DNA from: Symsagittifera roscoffensis
Lineage: Eukaryota; Xenacoelomorpha; Acoela; Convolutidae
DNA length: 64,000 nt
Direction: 5' to 3'
Assembly (NCBI RefSeq): GCF_963678635.1
Contig: NC_087063.1
Span: forward strand, 15,319,006-15,383,005
Part shown: piece after piece, positions 40,808-50,027 of the stretch
Position numbering within the stretch: position 1 is the first letter of the stretch
How the letters are laid out: each line of letters opens with the position of its first letter
Notes under the pieces: model-generated
What the model was told of the DNA's origin: nothing
Databases searched by the model: none
What the model saw: only the letters and a program-made list of their open reading frames with translations
Made by a program: the position numbers and the translations under genes

Positions 40808-42297
40808 GCTTTCTTGTGGTAGAAAACCTAGATGAGTCTGACCAATTCATTTTAGGCAGGGACTTCATCAGGAAATTTGATGTAGCGATTGATCTAAACA
40901 ACGCAATGTTCAGGATACGGAACCCGGATAGGAGGTACGCAATCAAACCGGTAAATTTAATAATGGGAAATGAGACCAAAGCACCGGTATTCTTGAGTAG
41001 GAGAGTGAGGCTAAGGGCGAACGAAGCGGCGATCGTAAGCTTACGAATGAAAAATTACAATGAACTAAGTGACAACAAGCAGGTATGCATAGTCCCAAAT
41101 CCAAATAGTCAAAGTGCTGCTGTTTTAGGAAGATCCTTCTCGATAACGAAGAGCGGTCTCTGCGTGAGTGTCTTGTTGAATACCCTTGACATACCAATCA
41201 CGATACAGAGGGGGAGGAAACTGGGATATGCTTTACCCGTAAAAACTCGATATGAAATGACTGAAAACCATAAACAAAATGAAGTTGTTGATTGTCCCAA
41301 TCATAGGGACAAAATTTGTATCTTGAGACGATTGAAGAAAATAAAAGGTTCATCAGGTCTTGTAAAGTCACTTAAGTCAGAGACAGACGATGGACTATCG
41401 AGCTGTTCGAATTTCCCGGAACGGCCCACACTAGATGAACTGCAGAGTGATAAACCGGTCCTAGCGGAAATTGAACATTTAAGAGGCAAGTTAACGGACG
41501 AACAGCTCAAAGCCATCAAGGACGTACTAGAACGGAACGAGGAAGTTTTTTCAAGACATAAGGCAGACATCGGGTGTTGTAATTTTGTTGAGCATGAAAT
41601 AGAACTTGAGGAAAACGCAATACCGCACAGGGAGGGGGCGAGGCGCATGACCCTGCACAAATCGGATGCGTGTAGAAAGGAGATTGAAACGCTACTAGAG
41701 TATGAAATGATAGAACCATCCAAATCACCGTGGGCGTGTGGAGTAGTGATGGCCAAAAAGAAAGGCGACCAGTTGAGGTTTTGTTGTGACTTTCGATACC
41801 TGAACTCCGTCACGGTGAAGGATGCCTATCCCAAACCTAGGATTGATGAGAGCCTCTCGAAGTTAGGTGATGCAAAATTTTTTACGACTCTTGATTTAGG
41901 CTCGGCTTTTTGGCAGGTACCACTCAGGAAGCAGGACAGGGACAAGACAGGGTTTGCCTTTCAGTTGGGTCTGTTTCAATGGAAACGGATGCCGTTTGGT
42001 CTTTGCAATGCCACTGCCACATTTCAGCGGTTGATGGCACACGCGCTGATAGGCGTGACGAAGAAGTACGGCAATCTGGTAATGTGCTATGTGGATGATG
42101 TGGTAATAGCAACACCCACACTGGAAGACCACGTTGAGAGACTTGACGAAGTATTTGCGTGTATGAAGAGGTCGGGGCTAAAGTGCAAACCATCAAAGTG
42201 TGAGATACCCAAGGATTCGATAAAATACTTGGGCAGGATGGTGGACAGATATGGCATCAGACCAGATCCAGACGCAGTAGAAACAGTTCCAACTTGA
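40804..42297 (+). CDS. pol: Protease C-terminus and reverse transcriptase, ended by TGA
   Basis: Opens with the protease flap/ILGRDFI region (QFILGRDFIRKFDV), then a linker, then RT: CCDFRYLNSVTVKDAYP, FTTLDLGSAFWQVPL, WKRMPFGLCNATATFQR and YVDD (42088-42099), with KCEIPKDSIKYLGR in the thumb. It ends at TGA 42295-42297, where gypsy RTs usually have Trp (TWxSPxTxxxLxSFL). The same frame continues immediately, so a Trp-to-stop change is likely. Confidence 0.9.
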   Translation: MSFLVVENLDESDQFILGRDFIRKFDVAIDLNNAMFRIRNPDRRYAIKPVNLIMGNETKAPVFLSRRVRLRANEAAIVSLRMKNYNELSDNKQVCIVPNPNSQSAAVLGRSFSITKSGLCVSVLLNTLDIPITIQRGRKLGYALPVKTRYEMTENHKQNEVVDCPNHRDKICILRRLKKIKGSSGLVKSLKSETDDGLSSCSNFPERPTLDELQSDKPVLAEIEHLRGKLTDEQLKAIKDVLERNEEVFSRHKADIGCCNFVEHEIELEENAIPHREGARRMTLHKSDACRKEIETLLEYEMIEPSKSPWACGVVMAKKKGDQLRFCCDFRYLNSVTVKDAYPKPRIDESLSKLGDAKFFTTLDLGSAFWQVPLRKQDRDKTGFAFQLGLFQWKRMPFGLCNATATFQRLMAHALIGVTKKYGNLVMCYVDDVVIATPTLEDHVERLDEVFACMKRSGLKCKPSKCEIPKDSIKYLGRMVDRYGIRPDPDAVETVPT

Positions 42298-44397
42298 AAA
42301 TCGCCAAAAACGGAACACCAATTGATGAGCTTCCTGGATTTTGCAAATTACTACAGAGAATTCATCAAAGGCTATGCAGACAAGGTTTATCCGATGCAAC
42401 AGTTAATGAGACACAAGGGCAAGAAGTTCACGTGGAACAACGCAGCAGAAGAGTCATTCCAGAGAATAAAGAAAGAGTTGTGCGAGGCACCGGTACTAGG
42501 GATGCCAACAGAGAAAGGGATGTACGTGCTGGATACGGATGCGTCGGTAGTAGCGATTTCTGGAATTCTCCATCAGGAACAAGAGTGGAACGGGAAGACA
42601 GTCTTGAGACCAATAGCGTACGGGAGCAAAGTCCTAAGTGACACGGAAATGAAGTACGGGGCACCGAAAGCGGAGATGTTCGCGGTGGTTACCTTTGTAG
42701 AGAAATATAGAGCATACCTAGGCAGCGAGCCATTCAAGCTGCGAGTCGACAACAGGGCACTAAGCTGGCTGAAGACGTACTCAATGGACCAAAGTTACAT
42801 TGGGAGGTGGATAGTTTGCCTGGACGGATACAACATGATAATTGAGCATAGAACACGAGACAAACATCAAAATGCTGACAGCTTGAGCAAGAAGACGGAG
42901 TTCTACGAGAGACAAGAACAGAGGGAGGCAGATAGACCTGAGATCAAGGATGGCTTCTCCTTCATGGACAAGGAAACGTACGAAAGTCTTCCACTCACGA
43001 GATGGTTGGACAAATCAGGCAAACCAATAGAAGATCACCCCGAATTACCAAAAGAAACCCCAGAGAAAACAATCTTGAAAAAGAAACGAGGGATGCCGAT
43101 AGGAATAATGCTCAAGTCAAAGATCGTAAGGGAGACGCTCAAAGCAAAAGGCTATGATCTTAACCAGGTGGAGACGGGAGAGGCACAAATGGACGATGAC
43201 TTAAAGAGGTTACTCGAGAAACTAGCAGATGATAAGCCCGTGATCCAAGAAAATAGTAAGGAGGAACCTGAGGTCACAATACTGCGAAAGAGCGGGATAG
43301 TTAGTGATGGAAGTACCTCGAATGTGACTAACACTGATGGGAAGGAAGTGGTGCAGTCACTGGTTGAAAAAATCCCAGCCGACATACTTGAACAGACTCG
43401 GGTTAGGAAAAAGAGAGTGGAGTTCAAGGAAGAGGCTGAATACCTGGGAATAGGTCAAGAGTCCGGGGAGCGGTCCACGTCCACGGAGGAAGGAAACACT
43501 GAAGGAGGAAATTCGTCCGGGGAGTGTGAAATGTGGGATGAGGACTCGGAAGAGAGCAGCGACAATCAAGATAGTCTCTGCATGATATTGGCAGAAGAAA
43601 AGATTAGACACCGCGACAGGGAATTACAAACAGATCCGTCAACAGGAACCTTCAACTTGGACGTACAGGAAGTACGAGGAGGTGAAGAACTTGAAAGAAT
43701 TGCAGTTTCGAGGAAACCATTCAGGGAACTATCATGCAACTCAAATGTCAGAACAAATCTGGTGCCAGAGGATGACATGAAGATAGTAAAGAGAATAGTA
43801 TGCGTGAAGCTGAATGACGACATCCACAACCCTGGGGAAATGAATGGACAGATCATGGCACTGAAGGAACACGTCAAGGCGAGATATAGGCTGTCGGACC
43901 TGATAAGAGCCCAGAAGAATGACAAGATGACAAGTAACCTCTCCAAATGGATCCGAATGGGGTCCAAGGAGAAAGGGGAACTTGAAGAAGACAGCTACAA
44001 GATCCTGAGCCAGTTCTACAAAGAAAGGAAAGAGTTACTCTATCACACGGCTGACGGGGTGGTAGCATGCAAGAGAAAAGACGAGGAGAAGATACTACAC
44101 AAGCACAACCTCATCATATTACCACAATTATATCAGACAGAGGTGCTGTTCAGATCGCACGACCAAATGGGGCACCAGGGGATAGACAAGGTGCAACAAA
44201 GAATACTTCACAGGTTCGATTGGCCCGGATTGAGGAAAGCTTGTGAGAGGTGGGTGAATGCATGCCTAGCATGCCTGCAAGTGAAAGACCCAAGGAAGAT
44301 GAAATTCCCACTCAAGTCGGTGGAAAGCTCGGAATTTAACGAAGTGGTGCAGATAGACCATCAGAAGATCTATATGACGGATACTGGTTATAATTGA
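42298..44397 (+). CDS. pol: RT connection, RNase H, long linker and integrase N-terminus
   Basis: Continues the RT frame after the TGA: SFLDFANYYREFIKGYA, then RNase H with LDTDAS, KAEMFAVV, RVDNRAL and HQNADSLSKK. An unusually long acidic linker of about 370 residues (about 42900-44050) separates RNase H from integrase. The integrase zinc domain is H-x3-H (SHDQMGHQG) ... CLACLQV, followed by the first catalytic Asp in VVQIDHQ (44356-44358). The frame breaks at 44395-44397, where a short stretch after MTDTG is lost. Confidence 0.88.
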   Translation, partial: KSPKTEHQLMSFLDFANYYREFIKGYADKVYPMQQLMRHKGKKFTWNNAAEESFQRIKKELCEAPVLGMPTEKGMYVLDTDASVVAISGILHQEQEWNGKTVLRPIAYGSKVLSDTEMKYGAPKAEMFAVVTFVEKYRAYLGSEPFKLRVDNRALSWLKTYSMDQSYIGRWIVCLDGYNMIIEHRTRDKHQNADSLSKKTEFYERQEQREADRPEIKDGFSFMDKETYESLPLTRWLDKSGKPIEDHPELPKETPEKTILKKKRGMPIGIMLKSKIVRETLKAKGYDLNQVETGEAQMDDDLKRLLEKLADDKPVIQENSKEEPEVTILRKSGIVSDGSTSNVTNTDGKEVVQSLVEKIPADILEQTRVRKKRVEFKEEAEYLGIGQESGERSTSTEEGNTEGGNSSGECEMWDEDSEESSDNQDSLCMILAEEKIRHRDRELQTDPSTGTFNLDVQEVRGGEELERIAVSRKPFRELSCNSNVRTNLVPEDDMKIVKRIVCVKLNDDIHNPGEMNGQIMALKEHVKARYRLSDLIRAQKNDKMTSNLSKWIRMGSKEKGELEEDSYKILSQFYKERKELLYHTADGVVACKRKDEEKILHKHNLIILPQLYQTEVLFRSHDQMGHQGIDKVQQRILHRFDWPGLRKACERWVNACLACLQVKDPRKMKFPLKSVESSEFNEVVQIDHQKIYMTDTGYN

Positions 44398-45090
44398 CCA
44401 CTTCACAAAGCTGGCAGAAGCGGTGCCGTGTCAAACAGCTTCGGCAGAGGAGACTTGTGACCACTTGATAACCCATTGGATATCGAGGTATGGTTGTCCA
44501 ATGACTTTTCAGTCAGACAACGGCAAGGCCTTTGTGGGGGACTTTACTAAGGAATTAATGAAGAGGTCACACATTGCTCAAGCACACTCAACGACTTACC
44601 ATTATCCTCAGACCAACGGGCTGGTAGAGAGACAGAATAGAACGTTGGTGAATATGCTGAGGGTATACTGCTCAAGGTACATGACGGACTGGGATAAATA
44701 TCTGCCGCAAGTCGTAGGGGCATACAACAGTACTCAACACTCAACAACGGGCATCAGTCCTTTCATGATGTTGACAGGCAAAGAGAGAGCGATGCCCCTG
44801 ACATTCTTTTACCCGGAATATGAAGGGAAAAGGACGTCGCCTCAAGCTTACGTGAAAGAAGCGATCAGAAAACAGCAGGAAATAAACGAGCTATGCAGGA
44901 GGAACACTGAGACAGCGCAAGAAATATGATGAAAGGATATTACAGGCGAAGCCATATGAAGTGGGCCAGTACGTGTGGGTTTTCCAGAATGTTATACCGC
45001 CCAAAGGGACGAAGAAACTACTCAAGAAATGGAGAGGACCATTCATGATATCAGAAATACATCAACAAGCCGGTTCTACCGCTTGAGTAC
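44398..45090 (+). CDS. pol: Integrase catalytic core and GPY/F-like region, frameshifted
   Basis: The core resumes as IDHFTKLAEAVPC in a new frame, with QSDNGKAFVGD (second Asp at 44516-44518) and NGLVERQN (Glu at 44627-44629). The spacing is 36 residues instead of the canonical 35, because TTYHYPQTNG has one codon more than the usual TYHPQTNG. A frame change near 44915 leads to the GPY/F-like segment (NVIPPKGTKKLLKKWRGPFMI), and another near 45080 leads into the next piece. Confidence 0.85.
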
Positions 45091-45892
45091 TGGGCGAGCA
45101 GCACATTATGAGAACCTGAAGCCTCATGTCCCATCCCCAGAGGACTGGTGCATACCAAAGGACATGGAGGGAATAGAGTACCTACTGGTGGAGCCAGCAT
45201 GTGAAGTGAACGAAAAAGGCACCAGAGACAAGAATGATGGCAATGAGAACTTGAGTTTGGATGACAATGAAAAAATAGAAGCGGACTCTGAAGCGGAATC
45301 TTTTGTGGAAGAAGACTGGAACGATCCGGAGCAAGGTGAGGTGCCGAAGTGGACAGAACCAGACTTATCAATACCAGCGGGGACAAGGAGTGGCAATCGC
45401 AAACGCACAGGCATGAGGTATAACAGGTATGGGGACGGTTTCCTGATCGATAAGATACAACCCGATGACCTAGGCAAAGAACTAATAAGTGTGGGCGAGC
45501 TGGCGGCAGATGGTGAATGGCAAATCATCGATGATAATGAACACTACCCACAGGAAGACTACTCGACACCGGAGCGGGAGACGGATTTAGAACAGAGCGA
45601 GATAGAGAGGAGGGACAATACGAACCTGAGGATATTAGAATGGATGCGCGATGTCAAGAACGGAAGCGAAGAAGGACAAAGCATACAGCAAGTTGATATA
45701 TCAGCGGGGAAGTACATGAAGACGGATAATCCTCTTTTCGGCTGGACGGCAACAGACAGCCCGCTCGACATTCAGCCAGATAATTCAGACCCAGCATCAT
45801 CGACGGGGACGTCGATAAATATTTTTGTCCGGGGAGTGGGGGTAGGACTTTCAAAACGGACTTTCAAAACGGACTTTCAAAACGAAGTTTGA
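45080..45892 (+). CDS. pol: Pol C-terminal acidic extension
   Basis: FYRLSTGRAAHYENLKPH finishes the GPY/F module. Then comes a roughly 230-residue acidic extension with YNRYGDGFLIDK and LRILEWMRD. The same tail type (YGDDFVVN) is encoded by the antisense gypsy pieces at 57261-62673, so it is a conserved part of this Pol lineage. The frame ends at 45892, where a 13-bp unit (GACTTTCAAAACG) is triplicated at 45847-45885. Confidence 0.8.
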   Translation, partial: RLSTGRAAHYENLKPHVPSPEDWCIPKDMEGIEYLLVEPACEVNEKGTRDKNDGNENLSLDDNEKIEADSEAESFVEEDWNDPEQGEVPKWTEPDLSIPAGTRSGNRKRTGMRYNRYGDGFLIDKIQPDDLGKELISVGELAADGEWQIIDDNEHYPQEDYSTPERETDLEQSEIERRDNTNLRILEWMRDVKNGSEEGQSIQQVDISAGKYMKTDNPLFGWTATDSPLDIQPDNSDPASSTGTSINIFVRGVGVGLSKRTFKTDFQNEV

Positions 45893-46364
45893 AATACCAA
45901 ACGAATACTCGGAAAATATCCTGATAACGGATAGTGACTTCATTCTGTCAGACAGGACTAGCGCAATCTGTATCACGGCGGACATGAGCTTCAAATCAAG
46001 ACTGGAGGCTGACTTCAAGAGAGAGTACCAGAACGTAGAGTTTCTGTTTAGACAGAGACCGGGACTGGGAGGAATGGCCGCGCTTCCACCATCAGTAGCA
46101 CAAGTCCCGGACAAATACCTGTGCTTCCTAGTGACGAGGGTCAATGACAGGAACACGATCGATCCCGAACACGTGATGTTGGCACTAACTAGACTACGAG
46201 ACTTCATGATTGAAAGAGGGATAACGGAGGTCTCAATGCCGGTGTATGACCCAAACAGGGGCAAATTGAGCCCAAGGGAATTGTACGCTATCCTACACGT
46301 GGTCTTCACAGAAACTGAGATAATGGTACATCTTCATAAGAAATACTACTTGAGCATCGCCTGA
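45870..46364 (+). CDS. Macrodomain-like (OARD1-type) Pol C-terminal domain
   Basis: After the frame change the reading runs to TGA at 46362-46364. The order SAICITADM / ADFKREYQ / DKYLCFLVTRVND / VMLALTRLRDFMIERGITEVSMPVYD / ELYAILHVVF...IMVHLHKKY parallels OARD1/TARG1-like macrodomains (HCISED.MGAGI / FKKKFG / YIYYLITK / L..SL.AM..HC..NGVT.LSMP / VSAMIEEVF...I.VY). The Gly-rich ligand loop (MGAG) and the GCGLD loop are replaced (MSFKS, YDPNRGKLSP), so canonical ADP-ribosyl hydrolysis is not expected. Such a domain is not standard in gypsy Pol. The match is by memory of fold signatures. Confidence 0.55.
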   Translation, partial: RTFKTKFEIPNEYSENILITDSDFILSDRTSAICITADMSFKSRLEADFKREYQNVEFLFRQRPGLGGMAALPPSVAQVPDKYLCFLVTRVNDRNTIDPEHVMLALTRLRDFMIERGITEVSMPVYDPNRGKLSPRELYAILHVVFTETEIMVHLHKKYYLSIA

Positions 46365-46848
46365 GTCGGGTACACGGGGGTCTCGAGTTGGGCATGAGGG
46401 GAGAATCTCGAGCTAGGTGTGGGGGTACAAAACAGGTACAGAATCTTAAAGGTGATTAGCATGACAATTGAAACTTTAAATGATTGATGGTGCTAAAACA
46501 TAAAATGAATCTGCATGTTTTTAGAAAATTTCCAATTGAACTATTTTAGTAGGACGAAAAGGAAAGGATTTTAACTATAGTGGTAAAGGGGGTTTTTTAG
46601 GTTAGGAACATAGCCTGTTAGTCTAAAAATTGGGTGTTATTTTCAGATTGATTTGGTAAAGTCAAATTGACTACCCAACTGCATTCAATTGAAGAAAGGA
46701 AGTCCTTAAACAAAAACGCAAATTGAACGACGCTTCAAGAAGTAATGCTCATGTTGCTAAAGTAAAACTCAAGTTGCTAAGGTAAAACTCAAGTTGCTAA
46801 GGTAAAACTCAAGTTGCTAATACTCAAGATCACCTGGAAGTTACAGAA
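46365..46848 (+). other. Spacer between pol and ORF A
   Basis: AT-rich 484 bp with stops in all frames. It ends in four tandem copies of a GTAAAACTCAAGTTGCTAAG-type 20-bp unit (46740-46822) just upstream of the ORF A start. It could hold a splice acceptor or internal promoter for the 3' ORFs; none is obvious. Confidence 0.6.
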
Positions 46849-48882
46849 ATGGCAGATCGATTCTGGAAGTCCATGCCATCAGCTTTGAAAAAGCCCACAC
46901 TTGATGAGTTGTACAGACGCCTGAGGGACCTGGATTACACTCAAGTGGATGAGAGAATGGCAGTGATGCTGAATGCCATCCTCCAGTTGGAGGAACAGGG
47001 CGAGTGCCGGGAGTCTGCGACAGAAGCGGTTTTGATGGTCGGCTACACCACCGATGGAATATCCAACCAAGAGCAAACCAGATGGCTGTCCTGGAACGTG
47101 GTTGGAGCAATAAGGGGGTTCGACTTGGCAAGGAACCCTGGCTGGAGTAACAATACCGAGTATGGTGCAGGGGAGTTCCCACTGCCGATCAGACCATCAG
47201 TCAGATCTACAGGCCAGAGCACGAGTAAGATACCGTCGATGTCACGAGCGCAACAAACGGGGGAAGCGTATCCAGACCTCAGTATCATGAAGAGAGAGCT
47301 TGAGAGGACTCAGCGGGAGAGGAACAAGGCGAACCTCGACCGGGATCAAGCGAAGCTTGAGAGAGATCAGTCGAAACTTGAAAGGGATCAAGCGGTCGTC
47401 GAAAAGGACCAAGCGCGGAGGGAACTGGATATGTTGAGAGCTGAGCATCTACAGGAAAAAAGAGTACGAGAGAATGCCGCGAATTGTGAGCAGCTGAAGT
47501 CGGAGCTTGAAAGGATCCAGCAACGACAACGCGAGCTTGACATGCAGAAAGGGGCTAGGCCCAAAGAGTGGATGGTTACCGGCTCAAGGACAGAGTCGCT
47601 TATGGAGGTGGACGAAGCTCCTAGATCAGAGGGACGATTTAACCTTGAACGCGCGGCTCAAGAACATATGAATGAGGGGTTGGAGGTGTGGATACCAACT
47701 GAATCAGCGTCCTCCCTGCGTGGCCTAGAGACACAAATAATACGCCCGTTGATGGACGTCGCGCTGCCTGGATATACCCCAAGTTCAACCCCGAGTAGTA
47801 GTCAGGTGATCGGTAGCTCGTCACGACTGAAAGAGTTGCACAAGAGGCTACAGCTAAGGAGTCGTGAGAGTCCAGCAAGAGTGGAGCTACCCTCGACGTG
47901 GAGGGAGCAACTTGTCAGGTGTGTGGTGATCTCAAGTTACACAAAGAATACGGAAGGCAGATACCACAGGCACAATCGGATGGATTGGAGCACGGCGCAG
48001 AGAGATAGGAGGGATTGCTTCCATGACGCGGCTTGGGTGGAATACCTCACGCAGCCACGTGTGCCTGAGGGGGCGGTCCACCTGATCATAGGGGACAGCT
48101 TGTTGCGGGTGCTGACCCGGATTCAGTCCCATTGGCAAACGGGGATCTTGAGTTTCGCTGGAGCTGCGAAGCCGCAGATGTTGGCAACACTTGAAATGCT
48201 AGGGATGGCAAGAGTATACACGGTAACTCTGATGGTCGGGACGAACGACGTGTCTAGGGGGGAGGCAAGGAAGGTGACGAGGCTGCATGACAAGATGAGC
48301 TGCATTATTGAGGAATTGCGGATTCAAATGGATCCTGCCATTCTCACGGTGTGCACTTTTCCTTATAACATGAAAGCGGACCAACATGCAATGGAGATGA
48401 ATACAAAAGTGCGAAACCTGAATGAAATAATCAGGCAGATACACCAAGGGAGCGTCCTCCCCGTTGGACTACTGGACGTAGCCGAGCAGATGGAGCGATC
48501 TGCTTTCCCCGACGATGCATCCTCGGATGGGATTCACTTTGACAGGCCCAGAGGGGTGGAGTGGTTAAATGACGTCTTCCAAAGGCACATAAAGGCATTG
48601 GAGGCAGAGTTGCTAGAGACGGCCCAAGTCACGTTCGGACCACCCCCAAATCCACCCTTCTTCAACCCGAGGGCTTTGTCCAGTCGCCTGGGAGCGATGG
48701 CCGATTCTAGAGACAGTTCGAGGAACAGCCGGACCAAGTTGCCGGGCGCCGCACCCATGGAGGCCGAGGAGGCAACGTCATCAACTCCTCAGTGTTCGGT
48801 AATATCCTCGGTGGTGGTGGCGGAGAAAAAAAACCAGAGAGGCCAGCGGAGACCAGTAGGTCGAGATATGTGGAGAAGATGA
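46849..48882 (+). CDS. ORF A: coiled-coil + SGNH/GDSL hydrolase (677 aa)
   Basis: ATG at 46849 (AGAAATGG). Residues 1-110 are an unrecognised domain. Residues about 143-235 form a coiled coil with repeated (L/A)ERDQ(A/S) heptads. About 410-585 are an SGNH hydrolase: block I GDSLLR (Ser417), block II SFAGA, block III VGTNDVS (Gly464, Asn466), block V SSDGIHF (Asp560, His563). All catalytic blocks are present, so esterase activity is plausible. LINEs of the CR1 group carry esterases in ORF1 (established), but a free-standing one 3' of gypsy pol is unusual. The last 30 codons overlap ORF B in the -1 frame. The ORF is intact although gag-pol is broken. Confidence 0.82.
   Translation: MADRFWKSMPSALKKPTLDELYRRLRDLDYTQVDERMAVMLNAILQLEEQGECRESATEAVLMVGYTTDGISNQEQTRWLSWNVVGAIRGFDLARNPGWSNNTEYGAGEFPLPIRPSVRSTGQSTSKIPSMSRAQQTGEAYPDLSIMKRELERTQRERNKANLDRDQAKLERDQSKLERDQAVVEKDQARRELDMLRAEHLQEKRVRENAANCEQLKSELERIQQRQRELDMQKGARPKEWMVTGSRTESLMEVDEAPRSEGRFNLERAAQEHMNEGLEVWIPTESASSLRGLETQIIRPLMDVALPGYTPSSTPSSSQVIGSSSRLKELHKRLQLRSRESPARVELPSTWREQLVRCVVISSYTKNTEGRYHRHNRMDWSTAQRDRRDCFHDAAWVEYLTQPRVPEGAVHLIIGDSLLRVLTRIQSHWQTGILSFAGAAKPQMLATLEMLGMARVYTVTLMVGTNDVSRGEARKVTRLHDKMSCIIEELRIQMDPAILTVCTFPYNMKADQHAMEMNTKVRNLNEIIRQIHQGSVLPVGLLDVAEQMERSAFPDDASSDGIHFDRPRGVEWLNDVFQRHIKALEAELLETAQVTFGPPPNPPFFNPRALSSRLGAMADSRDSSRNSRTKLPGAAPMEAEEATSSTPQCSVISSVVVAEKKNQRGQRRPVGRDMWRR
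48826..48834 (+). promoter_or_regulatory. Candidate -1 ribosomal frameshift site (A AAA AAC)
   Basis: Within the A/B overlap, eight A followed by C give the heptamer A AAA AAC at 48828-48834, in the exact zero-frame register required by ORF A (codons AAA AAC). This is the classic retroviral slippery sequence. Slipping back one base enters ORF B's frame. No strong downstream stem was found by eye. An A-tract length mutation is the alternative. Confidence 0.5.
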
Positions 48883-50024
48883 AGGAGCTGGACCTGGAAG
48901 ATCTGGAGTGCAGGCTAGAGTTGGCGGAAGCTTTGGGTCTTGAGCGGATGTCACACGAAGACTTGGGTAGACACCAGTGCGTGGACTGGCTGAAGGCTCA
49001 CGAGACGCATTTCTCAAGAGCGAAAATAATGGAGACAGCGGATCTGACTGGGATTCCCACGAAATCGGTCATGGGACCCATCAACTATAGGCCTCTCAAG
49101 TCACTGGGGAGTCCGGGACTCGTGGTGGAGCCTCCCAAGCATCGAACCAGCATTGCCAGGATTAGGTTGGCAACTCCAGCACAGTTGAGTGTTGTGGACA
49201 AACTACTGGACCCGAGGGAAATGGAACTACCGGACGCCGCGTATGAGGGTACGAGACTAGCAGACGACCCCAGATACGGGAAACCATGCGGGAACACGCA
49301 GCTGGCCAAAACCTTGGCAGCTTATGACAGGGCAGATCCAGCCGCTGCGAGGGTGGTCATCGTGGCGGGATCGGACTTTGAGGGAACGTCTCCCAAGTTA
49401 TTTTGGCCGGAAACTCTGATATACCCACTACCGGGAGCGGAGCTAAACCAGATGTTAACCTTGGTGGTGGCAATAAAATCGGAGATGCCTTGCGAGCCTG
49501 AGCTACTACTGTTTGCAGGAATGAATGATCACTTGCATGCGACAGGGTTTCTTGAGCAGCTCAAGGGTGATGAACCAGCACCGAAGAAGATCTGGGAAGC
49601 TATCCAGACGTTATTTGCAGCTGTGAACGAAGTACAAGAGAACGTTGCCTCACGATTTGGCTCCAAGACAAAAGTGGTGTTCACGACGTCCCCCGGGTAC
49701 GCGAGCATGCCTCCCGCTCTGCAATTTGTATATGCGATCTTGATCTTGATAGCGGAAGGGAATGGGTGGCGTATTCTGATGGCAGCTCCAAATCGGGAGT
49801 TGGAACCAACGAACCTGAGACTTCGCAAGTCAGAACTGGCGGCGGCGTGGGCGGATGTGTCCCACGCGTTGAGGGGCTTCTACGAGTTGGCAGGCATCCT
49901 CATTGTATTGGACGAGGTCCTCTTGCTGGAGATATCAAACTTCGCTAGGCAACTCAAGCTCAATCCGGTTATAGGGGATGATCATCCAGTAGTGACTCGC
50001 CAGACGGCCAGTCTGTGGTTTTGA
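48879..50024 (+). CDS. ORF B: degenerate SGNH-like protein (about 380-400 aa)
   Basis: The frame is open from 48792, but its first ATG (48879) overlaps the ORF A stop as ATGA, so it may be made by stop-restart or by -1 frameshifting from ORF A. It contains VVIVAGSDFEG and, about 45 residues later, LLLFAGMNDH. These resemble SGNH blocks I (G-D-S order altered to G-S-D) and III (GxND), with no clear DxxH block. It may be a catalytically dead SGNH duplicate of ORF A. It ends at TGA 50022-50024, three bases before the ORF C start and in the same frame. Confidence 0.68.
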   Translation: MKELDLEDLECRLELAEALGLERMSHEDLGRHQCVDWLKAHETHFSRAKIMETADLTGIPTKSVMGPINYRPLKSLGSPGLVVEPPKHRTSIARIRLATPAQLSVVDKLLDPREMELPDAAYEGTRLADDPRYGKPCGNTQLAKTLAAYDRADPAAARVVIVAGSDFEGTSPKLFWPETLIYPLPGAELNQMLTLVVAIKSEMPCEPELLLFAGMNDHLHATGFLEQLKGDEPAPKKIWEAIQTLFAAVNEVQENVASRFGSKTKVVFTTSPGYASMPPALQFVYAILILIAEGNGWRILMAAPNRELEPTNLRLRKSELAAAWADVSHALRGFYELAGILIVLDEVLLLEISNFARQLKLNPVIGDDHPVVTRQTASLWF

Positions 50025-50027
50025 AGT

